This document shows, one piece after another, positions 1 to 10,189 of a stretch of DNA of 64,000 bases. Source of the DNA: Dichetophora obliterata (Eukaryota; Arthropoda; Insecta; Diptera; Sciomyzidae); the NCBI GenBank assembly GCA_963920525.1, contig OY986438.1:190656962-190720961 (forward strand), read 5' to 3'. Numbering within the stretch: the first letter of the stretch is position 1; every line of letters starts with the position of its first letter. Both the position numbers and the translations under genes were made by a program. The notes beneath the pieces are model-generated. The model saw only the letters and a program-made list of their open reading frames with translations, did not search any database and was not told the DNA's origin.

Positions 1-340
1 TTTTAATATGTTAAAAATTTACAACACTTCGAATAAGATTGTGAACGTACCTTTTGTAAATTATGTGCAATCAGCTGATTTTGCTTAATAGAATTAACAA
101 AAACTTTTTAATAAAATCGTAGATGGTTAAAAAAAGAAGCAAATTTAGAAAATAAACATAGTTTTATCAATAATTTTACTTATAGTACGCACTAAATTAT
201 CTACTTTATTGTTTTTGATAGTGAATCAGCTGCTTGACAAACAATAACCACAAAATACATCATAAATACAATGATTTCCGAAGTGACATTTCTGGTAAGC
301 ATGGTATTTTTTAATTGCTTACATTTTGTTCGTGTAAAAC

Positions 341-636
341 CATGGAAACCATATTTGCCACAAATACAGAATACATTACCAACTACACCACATTGTGAAT
401 ACCCCTATTGTTACCTAATGCAAAAAAAAACTATTCTAAATGCAAAGCTTGTAAGCGGTGTTGTATATACATATATATATTTTCATTCAATCTTTTTTGT
501 GGAAACCGTATTTACCTCAAATACATTAACAAATACACCACATTGTGAATACAACTATTGTTACCTTAAGCAAAAAAAACGATTCTAAATGCAAAGTTTA
601 TAACTTCGATGCAAATATCTTCGGTGTTGTATATAT
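341..636. repeat. Two-copy tandem repeat, about 150-165 bp per unit
   Basis: Two imperfect copies lie head to tail. Landmarks recur at a 150-166 bp offset: TGGAAACC at 343 and 500, CATTGTGAATAC at 391 and 541, and GGTGTTGTATATA at 457 and 623. The open frame at 271-588 simply reads through both copies and matches no protein I know. The second copy ends at the TA-rich spot where the next MITE begins. Confidence 0.75.
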
Positions 637-637
637 A

Positions 638-1010
638 TTAGGGTGGGTCGATTGAAAAATCGCCCATTGCTCAGTGAAAATCGTATTCAAGGGATCAAAA
701 TAAGAAACTATGCCCGAGGAACTATACCTCTAAAACGAATTCTAATGCCCCAACTTTTCCGAAGGGTCAAATTTTGAAAAATCTCTCTTTTACCCATTTA
801 GAGTGCCCCAATCGAGTCCAAATGTACTACTGACCCCCACTAACTTTGGAGGGCCCATCTACCCATGCCAGTGGCACACCAGCTGCAACCCCCTGGGTTT
901 GCAAACAAATGTTTGTATGGGAAACTTTGTTTGTAGGGGGAACCCCCAGAGGGTTCCAGGAGGTGTGCCACTGCCATACAAGCAACTATATGAAAGTCAC
1001 TTAAAATTCT
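638..1010. mobile_element. MITE copy 1 of the TTAGGGNGGGTC family (one end) plus an attached hairpin
   Basis: The end TTAGGGTGGGTCGATT follows a short TA run. Its interior shares CGCCCATTGCTCAGTG and GCCCGAGGAACTATA with the complete MITE at 10903-11023, in inverted order. No matching right terminus is visible, so this copy is truncated or rearranged. From about 866 to 985 a second inverted repeat pairs GTGGCACACC with GGTGTGCCAC, giving a 110-bp hairpin. The open frame 803-1012 crosses this hairpin and is not considered coding. Confidence 0.6.
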
Positions 1011-1079
1011 AGAAGAATTAATTTAATAAACTAAAATTATGCAAATATGCTTAGAATATTAAATTTCACTTTGAGTTAG

Positions 1080-1400
1080 AAATTTGGCAAAATCATACAA
1101 AAACTTGGTTAATCTCCCATACAAAGTGACTAGAGATCTCCCATCAAAATTGCACAAAAATGTTATTAAGAGCATATTTAACACATAATCTTCCATATCT
1201 TAAACATGTTCTGCATTTAAGTTTTGGAAAACTAGGATAACACCACGCCTATACTCTATACGAAATGACGTCATCAAACTTTCAAAACATGAATTACTTA
1301 GAATATACCGTGAAGGTATTTTAACTTTGACCCAGTCGAAGATAAATCCTTACTACTTCTGTTTTATTTTAGTCACAGTACAGTGACTAGTATAGTTAAG
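1080..1400 (+). repeat. Fragment of a dispersed repeat (same family as 4430-5145 and 61200-61740)
   Basis: Characteristic phrases of the family are present: CTCCCATACAAAGTGACT near 1115, CACCACGCCTA near 1252, and the 3' landmark GTGAAGGTATTTTAACTT near 1310. The 5' half with the GTCCGTCTGT-like run is missing here. The family has no visible coding capacity and I cannot assign it to a class. Confidence 0.65.
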
Positions 1401-1429
1401 TTTTTTTCTTTTGGAGGAGGCCCATCTGA

Positions 1430-3671
1430 GGGGAACAAATTACAACTACTTCAAATTTACACAACTCAAACTATTAAAAAAAAATTTCTCAAAAAACATT
1501 TTTTTTTTTCATTTTATAACACATATTAGCAAATCTTTTCTATTTTTAAAGAAAATTAAAATGAAACCCTAATAAAAATTTACTTTCTAGAGTAACACCG
1601 GCTAAATAAATATCTGAACAGAAAACTGTTCAACTAAAATGAGTACCATATAAAAAAAAACAATTTAAATATCAAGGGTTGAATGAGAAAATAAGAACAA
1701 GAATGTCAACTATATCCTCTTGTATATAAACATAATAATTCCTATTCAGGCCCGAGACGCTTGAAAGGAATATTCTACTCATTACCATACTTTCATGAAT
1801 TTTCATTATTTTCTCATAGATGTCGAGCAGTTCTTCCAGCAAAATTTCCTTTGTAAATGCATTTTCAAGAAACACACTCGCACAGCTTCCCCCTTTTTTT
1901 AGTAGGCACCTGCTTCAGCTAACAACACTATAAAAAAATTACCCTTTACTTTGTTAGAATACGTTGTTGTTTCCCACGCTGCTTGATTTAAACAACAACA
2001 ACGAGCTCAAGTATGTGACAAAGAAATTCCCTTATTATCCTTTCAACAACTAATAAAACTTAACGCTTGCATATGTAATGCGTTTCTTACTCAACCGACG
2101 GGGGCTACAACAAAGAATATTTAAAGAAAATAATGTCACAAGGACGACTATTAGCAATGGCATAGATGCTAATAACAATAACAACAAAAACTACATACAA
2201 ACCGAAACAGGTGTCAGTTGTAATAAAAAAAATTAACGTTTTAAGGGGGAAAAAATTTAAAAATCCTTTGAAAAGAAAAAATCTTTAAAATAGGTCAAAT
2301 TTGTACGCAGATTCTGATTCAATCATCATGAAGGGATGCACAAAAAACCTAATGATTGTTTCCGCTTTTATTGTTTTTTTTTTTTTTTTTTTTGTTATAT
2401 AAATCAAGCTAGTAGTTCGTCCATAATGGTGATGCGTTTCTCATTTCAACAAAAACAAAAGCCTGGCAGCAGATGCTTTATTGCCTGCCAACAACGGAAA
2501 TGTTCAAACATTCAGTTGTAGAGAATATCAGAGTATATCGGAAGTATTTATGAAATAGTTTGTAGCAAACTATTCCAGTTTATGATGAAAAATGGAATAT
2601 TAATGACAACAACGATTTCACATACATAAATAGCACATAAAATAAGTACAAATCCGGAAATTTATGCTTAATGCCTAAAAAGGCAGGAGAAGAAAAACAA
2701 TCACTTCCGTTAGGGAAGTCTGGCTTCCGCATAGCATTTATTTTTATGGTTTTTTTTTTTAATTTTTGTTGGACAGAAAACAACTTGTTCTATGTTGCCA
2801 AAAACAAAATATATGATTATAACAATAGAGGAAATTCCCTAAATTATCCTTAAAATTCTCAACCACAAAAGATGTTGTGTATTTTTTGTTATTACTTTAA
2901 ACCTGCTGCATGCCAACAGTAACCGGTTCCAGCTAATCCTTTGTGATATTGAGTCCTTTGGCCTGCATCGCCATGCTGGCGACCTTTAGTTTTGTAGCTC
3001 ATAATGAACTGCTAGCTACTTCCTAAATCACTTCCGGACTTCCGGTTGTGATGTTGTTTGTTTTTCTTTTGCTTTTTCATTGTTTGCCTTCGTCTTTGTT
3101 GTTTGCTTTTAATATTTACTGTACATTTTGTTTTTGATTTTTATTTTTGTCATAATGATGATGACGAATATTGATGACGACATACCGCTGAGCAGAAACA
3201 AAACAAATATACGCAAGGAAGCCGCAGGTGTATTGTTTATCCTGCTTAAGGCAAAGTTGAGCTCAAAACCCAGTCTGTTGTTTATCAGCTTTTACAACTA
3301 AGTCGAAATTTTCAGCAAAATAGGATTGTTTGAATGTATTCATAAACATGTACATTGGAATTGACATACAGGGATTGCTAAAAACATGACTTGAAAAAAG
3401 TTTGTTTTAATGTGGCTAAATATTGCCGGCCCGTAGTCAGGAGGGAGTGTTCGGGGATACTAAATTTGTAATTTTCAATATTAATATTCAAGTTTTCGCT
3501 TTCACTTTTACTTTAAACGCTTGCATTATCAATATTATTGTTAAATTGTTCTGCATAAATCTTACAATTCCCGTTTCTATGTCAATTACGCATTTTAATA
3601 ATTAATGTTCAGTTTGAAAAAACAGTTCTAACTTTTAAATTTTCAGTTGCAATTTCAATTTTAAGCCATTC
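1430..3671. other. Repeat-poor AT-rich DNA, nothing recognised
   Basis: I see no exon, RNA gene or transposon terminus. There are homopolymer runs of A or T (near 1480-1510 and 2371-2393) and a slightly GC-richer stretch at about 2900-3060. The short open frames in this stretch have AT-rich, low-complexity translations and no supporting motifs. Confidence 0.5.
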
Positions 3672-4245
3672 ATTTTTATTTTTTATTTTTTATTTTTTAT
3701 TTTTAATTTTTTATTTTTTATTTTTTATTTTTTATTTCTTATTTTTTATTTTTTATTTTTTTTTTATTTTTTATTTTTTATTTTTTATTTTTTATTTTTT
3801 ATTTTTTATTTTTTATTTTTTATTTTTTATTTTTTATTTGTTATTTGTTATTTTTTATTTTTTATTTCTTATTTCTTATTTTTTATTTTTTTTGTATTTT
3901 TTTATTTTTTTTATTTTTTATTTTTAATTTTTTATTTTTTATTATTTTTTTATATTTCTTTATTTCTTATTTTTTATTTTTTATTTATTATTTTTTATTA
4001 TGTTTTTATTTTTAATTTTTTTTTATTTTTTATTTTTAATTTTTTATTTTTTTATTATTTATTATTTTTTTTAGTTTTTATTTTTTATTTTTTATTTTTT
4101 ATATTTTTAATTTTTTTTTATTTTTTTTAATTTTTTTATTTTTTTATTTTTTTTATTTTTTTATTTTTTATTATTATTTTTTTTATTTTTTTTTTTATTT
4201 ACTTATTTTATTTTTTCATATATTTTTTATTTTTTTTTTTTATTT
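3672..4245. repeat. (TATTTTT)n degenerate microsatellite
   Basis: About 575 bp of T-rich sequence has a seven-base period, cleanest from 3672 to 3840 and increasingly interrupted by single-base changes and length slips towards 4245. It directly precedes a copy of the dispersed repeat family. Confidence 0.9.
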
Positions 4246-4419
4246 TTGTTTAAATACACGAGCAAGTTCCATTGAACTGGTTGAAAAATATCACAATGTG
4301 TCAATTGTTTTAGGTGAAGAATTTAATTGAGATTTAAGACATGAATTAATTTAATAAGTTTAATAAGACACTTAAACAATTTCTTTTTGATAAATTTATT
4401 TAACGAATGATAAACGATA

Positions 4420-5145
4420 AGGTGGCGTGGCAGATATAGAAAAGTAAACATTTTCTTGATCAGCATTACCACCTGCGACGATTTCGTCATGTCTGTATGT
4501 CAGTCTGTGATCACGATAACAGCCGTTATTTTAGAACTATCGTAACGAAGTAAAATATTTATGGTTTATATATAGGTATGTTTTACCTATATTTATATAG
4601 GTATGTTTTTATTGAAAAAGGATTAAAACCACGCTTATTTCACATACAAAGTGACCATTTTGCACCTAAGCTTTAACTCTTTCTTAATAAGCACTTTTAG
4701 TACGAAATTTTTAAATATCGAATGAAAACCACGACTACCTCTTATAGAAAGTGACTTTTTGAGAATTAGTAAATCTTCTTAAATTCCACAAAATTGGAGT
4801 ACAATGGCTTAAAATTTTGCAATAAGTTTGCAGCTTTACTTTGCACTTGACGTTGAAAATTTTATTAAAAAAACTGAAAACTCCGCCCACCTTCGATACA
4901 AAGTTACGTCAACATTATAGCAAAGTCTTCATAAATTCCAAAAAATTAATGTTTAAACTTAGTATTGAGCACATGAGCTTTAAAAAATAAATAAAAAGTA
5001 CTCTGAGTTTCAAATGTAAAATATTTGGATAAAAACCTCGCCTGATATAAGTGACGTCATAAAAATAATACAACATTCAAGACTTTGAACCGTGGAAGTA
5101 TTTTAACTTCGGTTCAGTTAAAGATTATTCCTTACTGATTGAAAT
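4420..5145 (+). repeat. Dispersed repeat, near-complete copy
   Basis: The copy begins with GGTGGCGTGGCAGATATAGA, then a TTCTTGATCAGCATTACC phrase and a GTCTGTATGTCAGTCTGTG run. It ends with GAAGTATTTTAACTTCGG near 5096. The same order occurs at 61260-61740, and the middle part (CCCATACAAAGTG units) is amplified at 46530-47800. No open frame of meaningful length is present, so it is non-coding in this form. Confidence 0.7.
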
Positions 5146-5199
5146 TAGGTCAAGTCATTTACAACTTCGTGTTATAATAAAAAAAAAATTTTTCTATTT

Positions 5200-5745
5200 A
5201 AATTTTTAACTGCTATTTATTTTATTTTTATTTTCAACTTAAACCCTTCAAATTTTAACTTCAATTTCCAATTTCAATTTCCGATTTAACTTTCAACTTA
5301 TTTTCAATTTCTGATTTTAACTTACAATTTTCGATTTCAATTTAAATTTTCAATTTTATTTTTAATAATAATTTTTCATTTCAAAAATCAATTTTATATC
5401 TCAATCACCAATTTAAATTCCCATTACCACTTTAAATTTCAATATTCAATACAAATTTTCAATTTCAGTTTTAGTTTTCAATGTAAATTTTTACTTTTGA
5501 ATTTAGATTGTTAGAATTGATAGATTGATAGAGTTTAGAATTTTAATCTAATCTCAACTTTTATATTTTATTATAATTTTAACTTTTAACTAAATTTTAA
5601 ATTTTTTATTTGAATTTCTATTTTAATTTTTCAATTACAATTTTCACTTTCAGTTTCAGTCTTTAATTTCAATTAGATTTTCGTTTTTTATTTCAGTAAC
5701 AGTTTTTAATTTTAATTACATTTATTTAGTTAAATTTCACTTTTT
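5200..5745. repeat. Cryptically simple CAATTT/TTTCAA-rich tract
   Basis: Degenerate six-base words (CAATTT, AATTTC, TTTTAA) dominate for over 500 bp without a clean period. It resembles an eroded hexamer microsatellite and abuts the hammerhead-bearing inverted repeat. Confidence 0.6.
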
Positions 5746-5748
5746 AAG

Positions 5749-6118
5749 TGAATTAAGATTGTGAGCTTTAGATCAAGTGAGTTTTCAAGAAGGCAACAAC
5801 AACAACAACAACTCTGTATAGAGTCAATCACTTAGCTGACTAGACAGTCTGTTTCGGAATGGCCTCCTGCTTTAAGTGTCATATGATTGGCAGCCATACA
5901 ATTCATAAAAATGAATTAGAGGATCTGTACATTCATATGCTAGTTTAAACAGTGAGTTGATCACAGCTTAATCACTCAAAGACTACTGATGAGGAATATG
6001 TAGCGATTTCCGAAACAAACTGTCTAGTCAGCTAAGTGATTGACTCTATACAGAGTTGTTGTTGTTGTTGTTGCCTTCTTGAAAACTCACTTGATCTAAA
6101 GCTCACAATCTTAATTCA
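5749..6118. mobile_element. 370-bp inverted-repeat element carrying a hammerhead ribozyme
   Basis: The arms 5749-5859 and 6008-6118 are reverse complements over 111 bp with one visible mismatch (5849 against 6018). Each holds a five-unit GTT/AAC run, a CTCTGTATAGAGTC-type core and the 3' half of a hammerhead motif. The right arm is completed to a full ribozyme by unique sequence from the centre (5970-6007). On the minus strand of the left arm the 3' half survives at 5843-5855, but the CTGATGA half is gone. The simplest reading is two inverted copies of one hammerhead-bearing repeat, one of them deleted internally; a MITE that captured the ribozyme is the alternative. No target duplication is evident. 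Confidence 0.8.
5970..6041 (+). ncRNA. Type I hammerhead self-cleaving ribozyme, intact core
   Basis: The outer stem I pairs AATCACT (5970-5976) with AGTGATT (6035-6041). An internal loop follows (5977-5980 against 6030-6034), then inner stem I GACTA (5981-5985) with TAGTC (6025-6029). The core is CTGATGA (5986-5992) and GAA (6012-6014). Stem II is GGAA-T-AT (5993-5999) with ATTTCC (6006-6011), closed by the hexaloop GTAGCG. Stem III is ACA (6015-6017) with TGT (6021-6023) around a triloop. Cleavage is predicted after C6024 of GTC. All invariant hammerhead nucleotides are present. A stem I internal loop facing a stem II loop is the usual tertiary contact of natural hammerheads. Very short stem III helices are typical of type I motifs in animal repeats and often work best as RNA dimers. 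Activity is inferred. Confidence 0.85.
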
Positions 6119-6499
6119 TGTAATTATTCAATAGATCATCAAAATTAATTCACTTTTTAATTTTTATATTTAATATTAAAAATATACATTTAATATAAAA
6201 TTTTCAATTCCAATTTTTCTGGTTTTTAGCGCTAAAAAGGAAAATAATGTCTACAGACTTTAATTATGATTTAATTGATTTAGTTTTTAACCAATCTGGG
6301 TCAGAGTTCAAGTAAAACGAAGTAATAAAAATTTAAGTTTAAAAACAAACACAGTATTACACTATAATTCACGCGCATGAAATAAAGACTCATCAATTTC
6401 CACTTTCAATGTAATCAACGGGTTCTAATGTAAATAAGTATCTCAAAAAACACGTATGCATTCATTAAGAATGCAGCCAAAGCACACATAAACTCAGCA
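6119..6499. other. AT-rich spacer, nothing recognised
   Basis: A short remnant of the CAATTT-type simple sequence occurs near 6150-6215. Beyond that I see no repeat terminus, exon or RNA motif. Confidence 0.4.
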
Positions 6500-7490
6500 A
6501 GATGCGCTACTTCACGCACATTCTGTGCAAAGCAAGAGATAGACGGACGGACATACAGCCAAACAAACACCGGATGTCCGGTTTAACATAGAAAGTAGCA
6601 GCAGCAACAGCAACATAAGCGAAAACAATAAAATATTGAGCAATTTTCTTAAGAATTTGGAGCAACTCTAGCGAAGAGTTGTGAAGTACAGCTTTTACTC
6701 TTGCTGTTATATGATGTTCCTACTGTTTTTTTACAACATTAATTTACAAACAACAAAAGCACAACGCCGGACATAAGCTCCAATGGCTCACGTGTGAATA
6801 CAACCGAAGACAAACGCACACACGTACAAACAGACGGCAATAATTAACTTTAATGAACAATCGCGTTCATTGACAGTGACATCTAAGGTGACAAAATTTG
6901 TTGAGAATTTGTGGAGACGGCACATGAGAGCGTTTTGCAAGAACAAACTTTAAAAGTGCTTGAGAATTTGCTAGAGAAGGGCTACAAAAAAAAAACACAT
7001 AAAAAAATGCAGAAACGTGCTTCTTTAGCTTAGTTCAAGCTTCCCGCCACACAGCACTCTTCCAACTAGAGCTTCCCAATTGAAAGTGTATCAGAATTGT
7101 ATCCATCCCCCAGAAGAATCGAAAGCATTGAAAGGAAGCGCACGCTAGCAAACAATAATGACAATGTCGTGATGAGCTATAGCTTAGCATTGAAAGTGGT
7201 ACTTAGTGGAAGAACCTTCATTGTAGCCTTCACTCTTAAAGGCATTTTAATGCACAGTGAGGCAAAAGAAAGCAAATTGTCCAGATATTATGTTGCTAAA
7301 TACAACACACAGGAAGTTCCAGAGCAAAAGTTATGCAGTGACAACCACAATCTAAGTATTGGCAGCAAGAATGTTGCGGTTCATCATCGTCATCGTTATC
7401 AAGTAGCTATAAAGTGTGGTGCAATCTGGTCGTATGGATCATGTTACTGTTGGCCAACTGTCAGAAATGCACGGAAAGGGGTCTAAAAGA
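6500..7490 (+). other. Candidate first exon / 5' UTR region of argos
   Basis: This kilobase is more GC-balanced than its flanks, free of recognised repeats, and contains AGCAGCAGCAACAGCAACA-type runs often seen in dipteran developmental-gene leaders. argos needs an upstream exon for its signal peptide and N-terminal part, since the first exon seen here starts in the middle of the protein in phase 0. A 129-codon open frame (7097-7486) lies here. Its translation has no convincing signal peptide or match, and its stretch of cytosine-poor, mixed residues may be fortuitous. I could not find a start codon with a good donor site that joins in frame to 12515. The call rests only on position and composition. 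Confidence 0.25.
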
Positions 7491-8230
7491 ATGTTAAACT
7501 TTTTGCAGTGATTTTATTGCAGACTGAAATATAAGCAGCTAACAAGAATGTAACAGCTGCGGAAATGAATAATGAGAAGAGGGGATGATAAGGTTGTCAA
7601 AGGAAAGTTAAGCGGAGTGGTAAGCAGGACTATAATGAAGTTTGTAGTAACCATTTTTTTAGTGGTTTTCTTTTACAGCATTTGATCAATTTCGATTGTG
7701 TTATCTTACTTATGAATAAAAGCGTTTTTTTACAAGATACATACACGGAGAGAAATCATATTCTTTTATTTAGCAAATATTTTGCTTGATTCAAGAAAAT
7801 TAAAAATTAAACCTCATTTGCTCAAATCAAGTATGAATAATTAAAGTAAAGAAAACAAATTTTATAATGAGCATTTATGTTTAAAATTGAGTGCAATGTA
7901 TTATTTTTTAAAACAAGAATAAAATACTTGATTCTAGAACCTGGAACAAGACCTTAAGTAGCTAAAATATTTTCTTAATTTAGGCAAACGTAGAGTTGGT
8001 TATTAAAAATATTATTGAATTGTTAATTTAATTTAAAACATTCCAGTATTAAGAAAGTTGTTTACTTGAATCAACCAAAATGTTTTCAGATCAGGGAAGC
8101 AGTCACTTTTTCGAACTTTTGCTTTTTGTAAAATAGTAGTAAAATATTCCTTTGAAAGGCAAAATCATGCAAAAATAATTCTATTTCGATTAAACAGAAG
8201 TTGTGCGTATAAGCTTATCAAAGTGTATGG

Positions 8231-8289
8231 ACTGCAGAAACTACTGAAGAGTTGATGTAGCGATCTACGAAACAGTTTGTCTAGTCTGC
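8231..8289 (+). ncRNA. Hammerhead ribozyme motif, upstream member of a tandem pair
   Basis: Core CTGAAGA (8244-8250) differs from the consensus only at the variable position 7. Stem II pairs GTTGAT (8251-8256) with ATCTAC (8263-8268), with one T-T mismatch, around the GTAGCG loop. GAA (8269-8271) is followed by stem III ACA/TGT (8272-8274, 8278-8280) with a GTT triloop. Predicted cleavage is after C8281. Stem I is shorter than in the intact copy: ACTA/TAGT (8240-8243, 8282-8285), then a small internal loop and GCA/TGC. Stem II differs from the 5970 copy on both strands yet still pairs, which supports selection for structure. Confidence 0.65.
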
Positions 8290-8571
8290 TAGGTGTTTTT
8301 TCGGCAAAAAACATCTGATTGTGCCAATAGCCAGCTTTCAGTTAAACACTAGCTTCCAGCGAAGCAAAAATTCGTTTCAATTCTATGGTGTACTTCAGCA
8401 AACGCGTCGAACTTCAATGAAAGAAGCAACTTCAACAGACGGCAATCATTGGTAAAGTTACAGGCTTGACCTAAAAATACTTACTGCTTTGATGTCATGT
8501 GATAAAATGGCGAATGAGATTAAAAAATATTCTTAAGAATTTGTTCGAACAAGTGACAAATCATATAAGAC

Positions 8572-8727
8572 TTAAACAGTCGGTTGGTCACAGCTTAATC
8601 ACTCAAGACTACTGCAGATGAGGGGGTAGCTCCCTTCGAAACAATCTGTCTAGTCTGCTCTGGTATTGACTGTATACAGAGTTGTTGTTGTTGTTGCCTT
8701 CTTCAAGCTCACAATTAAAATCATGTA
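8572..8727 (+). mobile_element. Hammerhead-bearing repeat copy (related to the 5749-6118 element)
   Basis: The stretch shares a 5' flank with the right half of the 5749-6118 element (TTAAACAGT, TCACAGCTTAATCACTCAA). It also shares its 3' flank (ATACAGAGTTGTTGTTGTTG, TTGCCTTCTTC, AGCTCACAAT). It therefore represents a dispersed family and not a local accident. Its orientation is the same as the upstream ribozyme at 8231, with cleavage sites 369 nt apart. Confidence 0.7.
8597..8667 (+). ncRNA. Hammerhead ribozyme motif, downstream member, core interrupted
   Basis: GACTA (8607-8611) pairs with TAGTC (8651-8655). The catalytic segment reads CTGCAGATGA (8612-8621), a three-base insertion in CTGATGA. 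Stem II keeps GGG/CCC around GTAGCT. GAA (8638-8640) leads into stem III ACA/TGT (8641-8643, 8647-8649), and the predicted cleavage position is after C8650. The outer stem I is largely lost on the 3' side. The insertion very likely abolishes or weakens cleavage. Confidence 0.6.
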
Positions 8728-9463
8728 CAAATTCAAGGAATAGATCACAATTATTTTTCAAAAAAATTGTTGTTGCAACCTGTTGCTTCATAAACTTATT
8801 TGGCACTAAGCTGATACATAAAACTAAAAAAATTATATATTTTTTGCAAAGTTTTATACATACATTATTTTTATAAATACAAAATTATATTTTTTAGTAT
8901 TCTAAAAACAATATATCAAGGAAAACCACTTTCTCAAATCAAGCAAAACACTCTAGTTTTCAGTAAATTATTCACTTGAATCAAGTCAATTTTTCTCAAT
9001 TCAAGAATTTTCAGCAAATTATTCTAATTTTCAGCAATGAATTTTTATTCTTATTCATGTAAACAAGAATCAATGAAACTTTTTTTACTTCAAGCAAATA
9101 TCAGACTTGAATCTAGAAAAAATATTCTAGAGTTATAACCAAATTTTTGTTGATTTTAACATTAAATTTGCTCAATTCTAGCAAAAGAATGCTTAAATTG
9201 ATAAATTTACGCTTGAATAAATTTTTGAGCATAGAATGCTTGATTTTTTTCTCCGTGTAATGATGGAGGTCGTATGGGAGTATAAAGTCAAATGTACATC
9301 AATCGGTCGATTCGTTTTCTGTCAACTAAATACACATTAAAATAATCAAAATAATTACAGACCAGAGAATCTAGGCATTCTGATAGAGGAAATAAAAAAA
9401 TTAACGTATTAAAAGTAAACGTAATTTTTGAAGAAATTTTCAATACTGGTAAGCCCGAGTGAC

Positions 9464-9620
9464 GTTAAAACGCCAAAATCAAACATACCTAGATTGTATT
9501 TTAAGCTATTGAATAGATTTTCAACTGATCAAAATTAATTTCAATTAAATTTTGATCAGTTGAAAATCTATTCAATAGCTTAAAATAAAATCTAGGTATG
9601 TTTGATTTTGGCGTTTTAAC
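9464..9620. repeat. 157-bp near-perfect palindrome
   Basis: GTTAAAACGCC at 9464 is mirrored by GGCGTTTTAAC ending at 9620, and the complementarity continues almost to the centre near 9542 with only a mismatch or two. There is effectively no loop. It may be a self-complementary MITE or a recent inverted duplication; the transcript would fold into a long hairpin of about 75 bp. Confidence 0.85.
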
Positions 9621-10189
9621 GCCAAACGCTTTTTGCAATATATGCGGTATTTCTTACTAAATTTTTGTGTCAATTTTTAAAAATTAAAAAATTTTCCGTT
9701 CAACAGTTTAGAAATCTTTTTCAACTGTAAGAAATCATTCCAGTATCACTTCGACATTGAATATATCAATTCATTGCTTTAGCTGTGAATTTATAAAAGC
9801 TTGTCAGTATAAGTTTCATAGCTATTAGCCGATAGGTGGCGCTAAATAGCTCACATATTCTTAGGCATATGCTGAAATTAAGAAGAGAAAAGCAACATAA
9901 CAACAAGTATATGCAAGCTTTAACTCGCTATAACTTAAAAAACATAAATTTTTAAGAAATAAAAAGTCAAGTTTGCACTTCTGCAGGTACAAACCTACCA
10001 AATCATACTAAATTTATTAAGATTGGACTAGTACTTAAAAAGCCTTACGCCGGACAAAATTTGCGTTTGCGTGATATATATAAGATATCGCACCCTAAGA
10101 GAATTACTCTTAAAATTTTGCAAACATCTTCTTTCTATTTAAACTACTTTTTAGGATGGAAAGCTTTGGGGATCTTTTGATCGTATATA

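Larger units (their letters stand above)
7744..9257. mobile_element. Inverted-terminal-repeat element (CACGGAG ends, TA target duplication)
   Basis: The left end CACGGAGAGAAATCA and right end TGATTTTTTTCTCCGTG form short terminal inverted repeats. They are flanked by TA at 7742-7743 and 9258-9259, which is the Tc1/mariner target signature. Many CTTGATTC/GAATCAAG words lie inside both ends. The 1514-bp length is inflated by inserted material, including two hammerhead-bearing segments at about 8231-8720. No transposase frame is present, so it is a non-autonomous element. Confidence 0.65.

Noticed and set aside
803..1012. 69-codon open frame
   Set aside because: It runs through an inverted repeat of a MITE-like element and has no protein features.
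5843..5860. Second complete hammerhead on the minus strand of the left arm
   Set aside because: The GAAAC and GTC half is present, but no CTGATGA segment can be found in the expected place.
7097..7486. 129-codon open frame as a complete gene or argos exon 1
   Set aside because: No signal peptide, no recognised homology and no convincing donor site in frame with 12515; kept only as part of a candidate leader region.
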